This document shows, one piece after another, positions 26,357 through 34,293 of a DNA stretch of 64,000 nt; the first letter of the stretch is position 1, and every line of letters begins with the position of its first letter. Made by a program: the position numbers and the translations under genes. Location: the NCBI GenBank assembly GCA_963755085.1, contig CAVWIN010000006.1:39581-103580 (forward strand), given 5' to 3'. The notes under the pieces were generated by a model. It saw nothing but the letters and a program-made list of their open reading frames with translations. It was not told the DNA's origin and did no database searches. This stretch comes from JACVRM01 sp963755085 (lineage in GTDB: Bacteria; Actinomycetota; Thermoleophilia; Gaiellales; Gaiellaceae).

Positions 26357-27208
26357 ATGCAGCTAGTTGATCGGATCGACCGCCGCACGGGCCTCAGCGC
26401 TGCACAATTTCAGCTGGAGTACATGCGCCCGCCTCGGCCGGTCATTCTGACCGACGCGATCTCCCACTGGCGCGCCATGGGAAGATGGAGTCCCCAGTTC
26501 TTCAAGAGCGAATACGGCGATCTCGAGGTCGTGGTCGACGGCGAGGCGATGGCCCTGGGCGAGCTGGTCGACCGCGTTGAGACATCGACCGAAGACAACC
26601 CCGCGCCTTACTTGCGCAATCAGGCCCTGGCCGAATGGCCACCGGACCTCCTCGCCGAAGTTTCGCCCATGCCGGCCTGCACGAAGCCCAACTGGCTCGA
26701 GAGCCGTCTCTTCCCGCGAGGGGAAAAGCTGGCCGCCATTGAGGTATATATCGGGGGCCGAGGCGCGCAGTTCCACGTTCTCCACTACGACGGCCTTCAC
26801 ACCCATGCCTTCCTGATGCAGCTGTATGGCGACAAGGAATACATCGCCTTCAGCCCCGAGCAGACCGAGTTCATGTACGCGCCAAAGGACGGCAGGGCCA
26901 ACGAGTCTCGGGTCGGCGACGTGCTGCATCCTGACCTCGCGGAGTTCCCGCTGTTCGACCAGGCCCAGGGCGTGCGCTTTCAACTTCATCAGGGCGAAAC
27001 GCTCTTCGTACCGGGCGGCTGGTGGCACACAGCTCGGATCTTGAGCCCGTCGGTGACGGTGTCGATCAATGGAGTGAACCGAGCGAATAGCGCCGAGTTC
27101 AGGCGCGACTATTCCGACGCCATCGCACGCCGATCAGCTCTGCTCGGTTTCGTGGCGCGGACGGGCTTACGCTTCGCAGGTGCAACGCACCTTTTCGAGT
27201 TAATGTGA
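26357..27208 (+). CDS. Cupin-8/JmjC-like Fe(II)/2-oxoglutarate oxygenase
   Basis: A 283-residue protein of the cupin_8 (JmjC-like) family. The N-terminal RPPRPVILTDAISHW segment is typical. The metal-binding facial triad is visible as HYD within VLHYDGLHTH (HxD) and a distal His in GGWWHTARI, with LYGDKEY forming the neighbouring strand. These enzymes usually hydroxylate an amino-acid side chain. As the last co-directional gene of the cluster, 147 bp after the second NRPS, it may tailor the product, for example by hydroxylating Thr or the beta-amino unit; this is inference. ATG 26357 is preceded by GGAGGAAGC and preferred to ATG 26285. Confidence 0.85.
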   Translation: MQLVDRIDRRTGLSAAQFQLEYMRPPRPVILTDAISHWRAMGRWSPQFFKSEYGDLEVVVDGEAMALGELVDRVETSTEDNPAPYLRNQALAEWPPDLLAEVSPMPACTKPNWLESRLFPRGEKLAAIEVYIGGRGAQFHVLHYDGLHTHAFLMQLYGDKEYIAFSPEQTEFMYAPKDGRANESRVGDVLHPDLAEFPLFDQAQGVRFQLHQGETLFVPGGWWHTARILSPSVTVSINGVNRANSAEFRRDYSDAIARRSALLGFVARTGLRFAGATHLFELM

Positions 27209-27444
27209 CCTGGGACGCGCTTCGTCTTTTGAGGGCGTCAAGGCGACCCCTCTGCCGGCATGACCTCAGTACAAAACCGGTGCGCACCGCCACATACTCT
27301 GACGCGGAATCCGTGGGCGGCGAGTGGGCTAAGACTACCGGCCGCTTGTGGTGGTGCGCAGGGCCTGGCATCTCAATTCGGAAGGGGAAGGCAGCATGCC
27401 CCGGCGCGTGTTCGACGATCTAGGTCGCCCGGCTTCGCTCAAGG

Positions 27445-29232
27445 TCAGCCGTATTTCATAGCCGACTCGAACTCAAAGACGCCAGCGTTTTCCAGAGCGC
27501 CTTCGACGAGAGTCTGCAGCCTATCCTGTGTCCATAGAGGACGGAATGTGTGATTGGCGCCTTCGACGATATCGAGGCTCGCGCCGAACTCGTTTGTGAG
27601 CCGTCCCGCGACCTCACCCAGCTGCCTTTCGAGGTATGTCAGTCCCACGTCTCCGGGGCTGAAGATGAATGCGAGAGCTTTTCCATTTCCCCCAATACGC
27701 TTCAGCGCGCTTACGACGGCATCCCCGTGGTCTGGCCAGGACTCGTCTGCTGGTCGGCGCTCAGCCATGTCACCGTTGCGGCCGCCCGCGGCTCCCAGAG
27801 CACGCCATCCCGATCGTAGAGCGCCAACTGCATCTCTAGTGCGCATTTGTCCCGTCACGAGTCGGCGCCACTGCCTCGGTTGTGTGAGTTGGCTGACCAT
27901 GTCAGCCCAATAGGCTGAGGCGCTTGCGTATCTGTCCCAGATCAGAAACGGTGGATTTATCAGGACGGCGCCCACCACATCGTCCCGCTCGACGGCGACG
28001 TGAAAGCCGGAGACGCCCCCAGAGCAAAGGCCCACCACCGCGAATCGACGTGCACCAAAGTTGTCGCGGATGTGCTCGATTCCTACAGCGACGTCATTGA
28101 GCGCCTCGGGAGAATAGAGTCGCTCGAAATGCTCGTCCGAGGCGTCGGGCCCCCCACTGTCGCCGACGCCTCTGATGTCGAGACGAACCGACGACACTCC
28201 GCGCGCGGCCCAAGCGCGCGCAAAGCGTGTCCAGAGCCGGTTCGGGCCAATCCGACGCCCCGCGCCGGAGCTTGGGAACACAACCCAAGCGTCGCCTGCG
28301 TTTCGCGTCGTCGCGCGGGTCAGAGTGCCGACGACAGTCGTTCCGTGGCTCTCCAACTGCACGACGGTCTCCGTCCAACCATCAACGATGAGGCTCCGGC
28401 CGCGGCCGGCCGCAGCTCGCGAGCGAACCGCTGGCTGACCGCCGGAAAGCCATGACTGGATCGACGCGAATGCCTCAGCCGGCACCTTGCTCGTGCCCGG
28501 ACTCTCAAGCATCCCATCGACGCCTGGTAGCCGCGCCACGTCTACCTCGAGGCCGTGAGAGCTCAGCGCGTCGAGTAGCTCCCTGTCCGGGGCATCCGGC
28601 TCGTTGCCGGTGACGAGCACGCGCCGTAGGTGATGCGCCCCCCAGCGAAGCTCGGTCAAGTTCACGGCGCCGAGGTCATGAACCGTCTCCGCCGACATCA
28701 AGAATCCATTCGCTTCCTCGTCACCGGCCGGCAGCACCGGAGGCGGGTGCGCCGTCTTGGGATACCGTCGAGCGACGAGACGCTGAAACGCGCGCATCTC
28801 CTGCAGATACGCCGTCCCCGATACGGCCGGTGCCCAGAGCACGAGCTCGGAGACGTCGGCCCCTTCTGTGGCTGCTACGGCAGCCAACGTTGCCCCAATC
28901 GTGACACCGACGAGCGCCACCTGTCGCGCTTCTGTTCGCCCGCGGACCTCTTCAGCTGCGGCCGCGACTGCCCCGACCCATCTGGCAACGAGCGCCGAAT
29001 CGCGGTCGCTGCCCGTGCTGTCGCCTGTCGAGGGCCAGTCGAAGCGGAGCGTGGGCCGCCCGGACTCTGCGAGCGCCTGCGCAAGTGCTCGAAGCGCCCG
29101 GTAGGAGCACACCCCTTGATAGCCGAGTGGTGGACAGATCACGACCGCGGTGCCGACGTCCTTGCCCGCCGGGGGAAGGTGGAGCATCCCGAAGACGCGG
29201 GCGTCGCCACTGTCGAACCAAAAGGCCTCCAT
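27445..29232 (-). CDS. Tandem alpha/beta-hydrolase (two fused hydrolase domains)
   Basis: A 595-residue protein with two alpha/beta-hydrolase domains. In domain 1 (about 1-265) the nucleophile elbow reads GVTIG, so Ser is replaced by Thr and it may be inactive. In domain 2 (about 285-595) the elbow is GLCSGG near residue 408, placing Cys at the nucleophile position; candidate Asp (FSPGDVG) and His (GANHTFRP) residues follow. Some exosortase-associated hydrolases have a similar GLC.G elbow. It converges on the biosynthetic genes (237 bp between ends). As the assembly line lacks a thioesterase, this could be a trans-acting release or editing enzyme, but that rests on proximity and fold only. 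ATG at 29232. Confidence 0.75.
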   Translation of the reverse strand: MEAFWFDSGDARVFGMLHLPPAGKDVGTAVVICPPLGYQGVCSYRALRALAQALAESGRPTLRFDWPSTGDSTGSDRDSALVARWVGAVAAAAEEVRGRTEARQVALVGVTIGATLAAVAATEGADVSELVLWAPAVSGTAYLQEMRAFQRLVARRYPKTAHPPPVLPAGDEEANGFLMSAETVHDLGAVNLTELRWGAHHLRRVLVTGNEPDAPDRELLDALSSHGLEVDVARLPGVDGMLESPGTSKVPAEAFASIQSWLSGGQPAVRSRAAAGRGRSLIVDGWTETVVQLESHGTTVVGTLTRATTRNAGDAWVVFPSSGAGRRIGPNRLWTRFARAWAARGVSSVRLDIRGVGDSGGPDASDEHFERLYSPEALNDVAVGIEHIRDNFGARRFAVVGLCSGGVSGFHVAVERDDVVGAVLINPPFLIWDRYASASAYWADMVSQLTQPRQWRRLVTGQMRTRDAVGALRSGWRALGAAGGRNGDMAERRPADESWPDHGDAVVSALKRIGGNGKALAFIFSPGDVGLTYLERQLGEVAGRLTNEFGASLDIVEGANHTFRPLWTQDRLQTLVEGALENAGVFEFESAMKYG

Positions 29233-29920
29233 TAGGACTGCGGGAACCCGATGCGGGTCACGCTCTGGGCGTTCAGGGCCGTCACGTCTCCCACCTTGCC
29301 GCGATAGTATGCAAACCCGTCATTGCCTCACCGTTGGCTTGAAGCCGTTCCGCCCGTTGTCGAGGAGGATCGCGGGGCCTGAGCCCAAACCGGCATCTGC
29401 GGGTAGCTGCCACAACCCGCACACGAATCGTAGGCGGCCCGGTTCGGGCTGTCGAGGGGCGGGAGTCCTCGCACTTTGCAGCGGCCGTTATCGTCCGCGA
29501 CATGGCCGATCTCGAGGACACCGTCGCCGCGCCAGCATAGGGGACACGACCCGCCACAGGCATACCGGCCGCTGAGCTGCACGAGCGGCTCCTGCAGTGC
29601 GCGGCGACCGACATCGGCAGCCCCGAGACCAGCCAGGGACTGCAGCCCATCGGGCGCCGCCGGCCGTCGCGGCGTGCGAGAGGCGCCACGCGCTCGTGCT
29701 TCGTACGCCCATCGGGCAGACGGGATGTCTCCGACTGATGATGCCCCCGGCCGGAATCGAACCAGCGCACGCGGTTTAGGAAACCGCTGTTACAAACATC
29801 TCTCTCGTCTACGCTCAACTTGGTCGGCGCCCGGCCGGAGAGGTCCCCGAACAGGCGGGATTCCCAGGCCCGAGGACAAGCCTGGGACAAGCCTGAGCGT
29901 CGGATTCACGTGACCCTCGG
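29233..29920. other. Gene-poor junction at the right edge of the biosynthetic island
   Basis: No convincing gene. On the minus strand, 29328-29582 could encode an 84-residue Cys-rich peptide (CGGSCPLC and DSCAGCGSY, spacing like a zinc ribbon), but nothing else supports it. The right tRNA-Arg fragment lies at 29742-29789. A longer 202-codon frame across this stretch runs through the tRNA fragment and is not believed. Confidence 0.4.
29742..29789 (-). pseudogene. 3' fragment of tRNA-Arg(CCT), right copy
   Basis: On the minus strand: GCGGT-TTCCTAA-ACCGC (complete anticodon arm, anticodon CCT), variable loop, T arm GCTGG-TTCGATT-CCGGC, acceptor strand CGGGGGC, discriminator A. The D arm and 5' acceptor strand are missing. 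It shares 41/43 bases with 10546-10588 but also keeps the 5' anticodon stem. Confidence 0.75.
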
Positions 29921-30230
29921 CTAACGCACGTGCTCCCGGAGGATCTGCTCGACGGCCTGCGGGTCGTCGGGCGTGATCGCCGTGGATGCGGTGCCCCGTA
30001 TCGATGTCGAGCGCGACCTGCTTGCGCCGCCTACCGGGATCGAGGTTCCACCAGTGGCGGAAGTCGCCGGAGCCCCAGAGCCGCCACCGCCGGATGCCGA
30101 GGGGCAGCCGCGAGAAGGACCGGATCGAGCCGTACGGGATGTGCTTGGGCCCCACGGGTAGTACCGCCGGATGACGAGGCCCGAACTGTCCAGCGCGATC
30201 CTGCCGTCGTCGTACAGCACTGCCGCGCCT
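29921..30230 (-). pseudogene. Small PH-like protein with two compensating frameshifts
   Basis: The coherent reading jumps frames twice: AAVLYDDGRIALDSSGLVIR and RYYPWG in one frame, PKHIPYGSIRSFSRLPLGIR through QVALDIDTG in another, and AITPDDPQAVEQILREHV back in the first. The first switch lies in a GGGGCCC run near 30150, the second near 29992. Together they would make a roughly 95-residue membrane-associated PH-domain-like protein. Either the gene is decayed or the sequence has two homopolymer errors. It lies just downstream of glpX on the same strand. Confidence 0.5.
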
Positions 30231-31236
30231 AGAAACCGGGCAGGCGGACTTCCTCGCGCCGCTCGTGCGCGAAGAAGTGGATGCCGTCGACGAACCGCAC
30301 CCAGTTGCACCGCGTGCACATGACCAGCGAGGTCGTCAGCGCGCTGTCGGCGAGGTAGCGGACGCCGCGCAGCAGGTCGCCGTTCGACACGCCAGTCGCG
30401 ACGAAGATCACGTCGCCGGTCACGAGGTCGTCGCTGGCGAACACGCGGTTGATGTCCTCGATGCCCTGCTCGCGGGCGGAGTCGATCTCGCCGCGCGACG
30501 TCGGCCACAGCTGCGCCTGCAGTTCGCCGCCCAGGCAGCGCAGCGCCGCGGCTGCGAGCACCGCCTGGCGCGTGCCGCCGATGCCGATGGCCAGGTGGTC
30601 GTTCGTGCCGCGGACGGCGGCCGAGATCGACGCCGTCACGTCACCGTCCTGGATGAGCTTGATGCGGGCGCCTGCCTGCCGGATCTCCTCGATCAGGTCG
30701 TGGTGGCGCGGGCGGTCGAGCACGATCGTGGTGATGTCCTCCGGGCGCCGGCCGAACGCATCGGCGATGCCGCGGACGTTGTCGCCGACCGGCGAGCGCA
30801 GGTCGATCCGGCCGCGCGCGCGAGGGCCGACCGCCATCTTGCGCATGTACATGTCCGGCAGCGTCTGCAGCGACCCCCGCGACGCGATGGCGAGCATCGA
30901 CATGGCACCGCTCGCGCCGCGCGCGACGATGCCGCTGCCCTCGATCGGGTCGACCGCGAGGTCGACCTGCTCGCCGCCGGCGCCGAGCTTCTGGCCCGCC
31001 TGGAGCTCGTCGCCCTCCTCTGCGCCGATCACGACGTACCCGTCGATCGGCTGCTGCGCGAGCGCCTCGTGCATCGCCCGCGCGGCGCTCGCGGCGGCCG
31101 CCTGGTGGTCGGCGCGGCCCAGCCAGCGGGCACCCGCCAGCGCGGCGCGCTCCGTCGCCCGCGCGTACGTCTCGCAGATGCAGGCCGGCCGCTGCCCCTT
31201 CTCCGCCTCGACCGTCTCCGGCGCAGTCTGGGTCAC
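30229..31236 (-). CDS. glpX: Fructose-1,6-bisphosphatase class II (GlpX)
   Basis: A 335-residue Mg/Mn-dependent phosphatase converting fructose-1,6-bisphosphate to fructose-6-phosphate in gluconeogenesis. GlpX-type motifs: VDPIEGSGIVARGASGAMSM (metal/phosphate site, here VDPIEG in place of the more common VDPIDGT), GDVTASISAA, and IGIGGTRQAVLAAAALRCLGGELQ (GGTPEG-like loop). The GTG start at 31236 overlaps the upstream kinase stop (GTGA), and the frame upstream does not resemble the family. The operon order cDPG synthetase, 2-PG kinase, glpX places it with enzymes of phosphoglycerate metabolism. Confidence 0.92.
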   Translation of the reverse strand: MTQTAPETVEAEKGQRPACICETYARATERAALAGARWLGRADHQAAAASAARAMHEALAQQPIDGYVVIGAEEGDELQAGQKLGAGGEQVDLAVDPIEGSGIVARGASGAMSMLAIASRGSLQTLPDMYMRKMAVGPRARGRIDLRSPVGDNVRGIADAFGRRPEDITTIVLDRPRHHDLIEEIRQAGARIKLIQDGDVTASISAAVRGTNDHLAIGIGGTRQAVLAAAALRCLGGELQAQLWPTSRGEIDSAREQGIEDINRVFASDDLVTGDVIFVATGVSNGDLLRGVRYLADSALTTSLVMCTRCNWVRFVDGIHFFAHERREEVRLPGF

Positions 31237-32129
31237 GAGGAAGGTTCTACTCGCTCGGCCGCGTCCAGGACAAGGCCGATGACCTCGCCGACCGCCGACT
31301 CGACGGTCGGCCGGTCGACCACGGGCACCTCGTTTCGCCGCGCGCGCTCGACGATGTAGTCCTGGAGCGCACGGATGTCGGCGAAGTGCTCGACGTACTT
31401 GTCGAGCGGCCGCAGCCCGCCCGTGGCCGTGTCGCGGATCTGGAAGTGGTCGAGGTGCTTGTCCTCGTCGCCGATCGCGACCACGCACTGGACGACGACC
31501 GGCCCGTCGATCGGCGGGATCATGCCCGGCACGAGGTGGACGCCCTCGATCACGATCGACCAGCCCTCGTGCAGCGCGCGGTCGAGCGCCGCCTGCACGC
31601 CGACGAGCACGTTGCGCGTCTGGTCGAGGAAGCCCTGGAGCCTCTGCTCCGGCACGTCCACCTCGCCGACGCGCGCCTCGAAGCTCGAGTAATGCACCGA
31701 CGGCATGAAGTCGCGCGAGAAGAACGCCCGCATCGTCTGGCGGATGAAGTCGGTGGACGTGACGCGCGTGATCCCGAGCCGGTACGCCGCCTCGGTCGCG
31801 ATCGTCGACTTCCCGGTGCCGGTCGCGCCGCCCAGGAGCAGCACGATCGGCGCGTCGAGCTCCTGCAGCCGTCCGTAGCGGCGCAGCCGCTGGGCCGCGT
31901 CGCGGCCGGTGTCGCCCAGCAGCTCGGTGGCGACCTCCTCGACGCGGTCGAGCGTGATGCCCTCGCCGTTCCGGGCCGCCGCCTCCCGCTCCAGGCGCCG
32001 CGCCAGCGCGTAGGCCGGTTCTGGCGCCAGCCCGGTCGCCATCAGCGCACGCGCCATCAGCCCCTTCGAGTAGCGGGGGCCGCCGTGCGCGCCGAGCGGC
32101 AGCGGCTCGAGCCGGCGCGGCTCGGTCAC
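31233..32129 (-). CDS. 2-phosphoglycerate kinase-like protein
   Basis: A 298-residue protein resembling archaeal 2-phosphoglycerate kinase, which makes 2,3-bisphosphoglycerate from 2-phosphoglycerate and ATP. The N terminus looks like an ATP-cone (GGPRYSKGLMARALMATGL). The kinase domain begins near residue 93 with the Walker A motif GGATGTGKST, followed by a substrate-side TSTDFIRQTMRAFFS segment and the VIEGVHLVPG strand. The family's product is the substrate of cyclic-2,3-diphosphoglycerate synthetase, encoded immediately upstream (4-base overlap), which makes the assignment strong. The stop overlaps glpX. Confidence 0.85.
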   Translation of the reverse strand: MTEPRRLEPLPLGAHGGPRYSKGLMARALMATGLAPEPAYALARRLEREAAARNGEGITLDRVEEVATELLGDTGRDAAQRLRRYGRLQELDAPIVLLLGGATGTGKSTIATEAAYRLGITRVTSTDFIRQTMRAFFSRDFMPSVHYSSFEARVGEVDVPEQRLQGFLDQTRNVLVGVQAALDRALHEGWSIVIEGVHLVPGMIPPIDGPVVVQCVVAIGDEDKHLDHFQIRDTATGGLRPLDKYVEHFADIRALQDYIVERARRNEVPVVDRPTVESAVGEVIGLVLDAAERVEPSS

Positions 32130-33388
32130 CGCACGCCCTCACGGGCCGGCACGAGCGCGCGCAGGGCGGCGTCGAGCTCGGGCTCGCCGGGCAGCGCCCG
32201 CACGTCCGCGTCGGCCAGGACCACCGGGATCCCGCGGGCGAACGCGGCCTCGGCGACGACGTCCACGGCGGCGGCCTTGAGCTCGACGAGGAAGACGTCG
32301 GCGTCGAGGCTCTCGACGTCGTGCCGGAGCGCTCCGCGGTGCGCGAGGTTGCCGGAGACGGCCACGTGCGCGGCGCCGTGCTCGTGCAGCAGGTGATCGG
32401 CGAGCAGCGGATGCACCTCTTGCGGCGCCGTCGTGAAGAACGCGACGCGGCGCCCGGCCATCGGTTGGAGCGGGCGCGGGCGCTGCACGGTGCCGATCAC
32501 AGGCACGTCCTTGACGGCGCGGACGGCCTCCGCGACAAGGTGCGCGGCCGCCCGGTCCTCGCCGTGCGTGACCACGACGAGGTCGGAGAGCAGGATCCGG
32601 TACGCGTTCAGGTAGCCGGTGGCGAGCTCGGGCGGCTGGTGGGCCGGCACGACGAGCACGCGCGCGTCCGCCGCCACCGGCGGGAGCGCCGCGCCGCTGC
32701 CGTCGAAGACCAGCAGCTCCGGGTCGAGCGCCAGCGCCGCCTCGACGCCCTCTGCGACGTTCGAGCTGCCGACGGCGCCGGCCAGCCCGCCTCCGGCCCG
32801 GCGGCAGCCGACGGTCGGCACGCCGGTGAGCGCGGCCGTCTCGAGGTGGTCGGAGGCCCCGTGCAGGCCGGCGCGCGTGCGCGCGAGGAGCGACTCCAGG
32901 TCGGGGCGCTCCTCGATCACTTCCGGCTCGGGCGGCCCGCCCCGCCCCATCGCGACCACGACGACGCGCCGGTCCTGCGCCAGCAGGCGCGCCACGTGCC
33001 CGGTCACGGCCGTCTTGCCGACGCGCTTCCCGGTGCCCGCGATCGCGAGCGACGGCACGCCGACCGGGGCGAAGCCAGGCGGGTCGAAGCGGAAATCCGG
33101 CCCCTGATAGACGACCCCGGCGGCGAGCACCCGGCTCGCGAGCGCCAGCCGCTCGCGCGGCCCGAGCACGGGCTCGTCCGAGAGGTCGAAGACGACCTCC
33201 GGCTCCCAGGCCAGCGCCTCCTCGAGCGTCGCCGCCAGCGGGACGCCGTAGTCCTCGCCGCCGAGCAGCTTCTCGCCGCCGCCGGCCAGCCAGGCGCCGA
33301 TGACCTCGTAGGGCAGCTCGGCGAGCGCCGCGCGCACGACGGGCGCGTAATGCTCGCCGTCGATGACGGCAACCGCGCGCGTTTGCAT
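32126..33388 (-). CDS. Cyclic 2,3-diphosphoglycerate synthetase
   Basis: A 420-residue P-loop protein resembling cDPG synthetase, which closes 2,3-bisphosphoglycerate into cyclic 2,3-diphosphoglycerate with ATP. The Walker A motif GTGKRVGKTAVTGHVARLL lies near residue 140, with LVFDGSGAALPPV and VVVTHGEDRAAAHLV strands of the SIMIBI-type fold further on. The N-terminal 130 residues start with AVAVIDGEHYAPVVRAAL, as in the family. The ATG at 33388 overlaps the preceding metallophosphoesterase stop (TGATG). The pairing with a 2-PG kinase gene supports the role; cDPG acts as a protein stabiliser and phosphate store in thermophilic methanogens. Confidence 0.85.
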   Translation of the reverse strand: MQTRAVAVIDGEHYAPVVRAALAELPYEVIGAWLAGGGEKLLGGEDYGVPLAATLEEALAWEPEVVFDLSDEPVLGPRERLALASRVLAAGVVYQGPDFRFDPPGFAPVGVPSLAIAGTGKRVGKTAVTGHVARLLAQDRRVVVVAMGRGGPPEPEVIEERPDLESLLARTRAGLHGASDHLETAALTGVPTVGCRRAGGGLAGAVGSSNVAEGVEAALALDPELLVFDGSGAALPPVAADARVLVVPAHQPPELATGYLNAYRILLSDLVVVTHGEDRAAAHLVAEAVRAVKDVPVIGTVQRPRPLQPMAGRRVAFFTTAPQEVHPLLADHLLHEHGAAHVAVSGNLAHRGALRHDVESLDADVFLVELKAAAVDVVAEAAFARGIPVVLADADVRALPGEPELDAALRALVPAREGVR

Positions 33389-34230
33389 CAGGAGCGGGTG
33401 GTGACCTCGTCCTCGATCCGGTCGGTGTACTTCTCGTACGCCCGCGTCTCGGTCGAGAACTGGATGATCCGCTCCGACCCGTGGAACGGGTACTTGCGCC
33501 ACACGTCCACGTGCGTGCCCGTGATCTCGACGACGTTGTAACAGGGCCGCGTGTTGCCGCGGAGGCGCGTGGTCGAAACCGTGCCGGTGTTGACGACGAA
33601 CAGATCCTCGAGCCGCCACGCGTAGGGGACGTGCTTGTGCCCGGCCAGCACGAGGTCGACCTTCGAGCGCTGCAGGCACTCGATCGCGTCGCCGGCGTCG
33701 AAGACGATGTTGCGCTCGCGCCCGGTGCCCGGGATCGGCAGCAGGTGGTGGTGCATCACGAAGATGCGCAGATCCGCCGGGCCCGAGAACTGCTCCTCGA
33801 TCCACGGATAGCGGCCGCGGCCGATCTGGCCCTCGTCGAGGTCGGGCTGCGTCGAGTCGACCGCGACGACGGTGATGGCGCCGACGCGCAGCACCGAGTT
33901 GCGGTCGCCGAAGAGCTCCTCGAAGTGCACGTAGCCGACGTTGCGCGAGTCGTGGTTGCCCGGGATGACGACGAACTCCTTGCACTCGATCTTGTCGAGG
34001 TAGCGCTTCGCCTCGAAGTACTCCTGCTTGAAGCCGAAGGTCGTCAGGTCGCCCGAGCAGATGACGATGTCGGGCTCCATCTCGTTGATCTCGGCGATGG
34101 CGCGGTCCATCAGGCTGGGCACGAAATGGGCCCCGCCGCAGTGGACGTCGGAGATGTGCGCGATGCGGAACGGGTTACCGGCCATCGTGGCGGGCATCTT
34201 AGGAGGCATTGACGAGGTGGACATCGTCAT
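33388..34230 (-). CDS. Calcineurin-like metallophosphoesterase
   Basis: A 280-residue metallophosphoesterase of the Icc/CpdA type. All five family motifs are present: ISDVHCG (DxH), CSGDLT (GD), PGNHDSRN (GNHD), VMHHHLLP (H) and LAGHKH (GHxH), which bind two metal ions. The substrate could be a cyclic nucleotide or another phosphodiester. The start is ambiguous (in-frame ATGs at 34230, 34224, 34209, 34197, 34185); 34230 is taken because a purine-rich GAGGTGG lies just upstream. This start sits in the loop of a long inverted repeat (34198-34260). The open frame extends far upstream but is antisense to the next gene there. It is first in the operon leading to glpX. Confidence 0.88.
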   Translation of the reverse strand: MTMSTSSMPPKMPATMAGNPFRIAHISDVHCGGAHFVPSLMDRAIAEINEMEPDIVICSGDLTTFGFKQEYFEAKRYLDKIECKEFVVIPGNHDSRNVGYVHFEELFGDRNSVLRVGAITVVAVDSTQPDLDEGQIGRGRYPWIEEQFSGPADLRIFVMHHHLLPIPGTGRERNIVFDAGDAIECLQRSKVDLVLAGHKHVPYAWRLEDLFVVNTGTVSTTRLRGNTRPCYNVVEITGTHVDVWRKYPFHGSERIIQFSTETRAYEKYTDRIEDEVTTRS

Positions 34231-34260
34231 ATCGGCCACCTCGTCAAGACCTCCTATAAG
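34198..34260 (-). promoter_or_regulatory. Inverted repeat enclosing the metallophosphoesterase start
   Basis: Arms CTTAGGAGGCATTGACGAGG (then TGG) and CCACCTCGTCAAGACCTCCT (then ATAAG) pair through a perfect 10-bp inner stem (GACGAGGTGG / CCACCTCGTC) and an outer AGGAGG / CCTCCT block, with a 15-base loop. In the minus-strand mRNA, AGGAGG is in the 5' arm and the start ATG in the loop, so folding could hide the ribosome site. It could alternatively act as a DNA operator between the two divergent genes. Confidence 0.5.
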
Positions 34261-34293
34261 GCATCCGAACCCGCTGCTACGCTTCCGTCGCGT

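Noticed and set aside
29282..29890. A 202-codon minus-strand frame
   Set aside because: It contains the translated tRNA-Arg fragment (NRVRWFDSGRGHH) and low-complexity Arg/Ser sequence.
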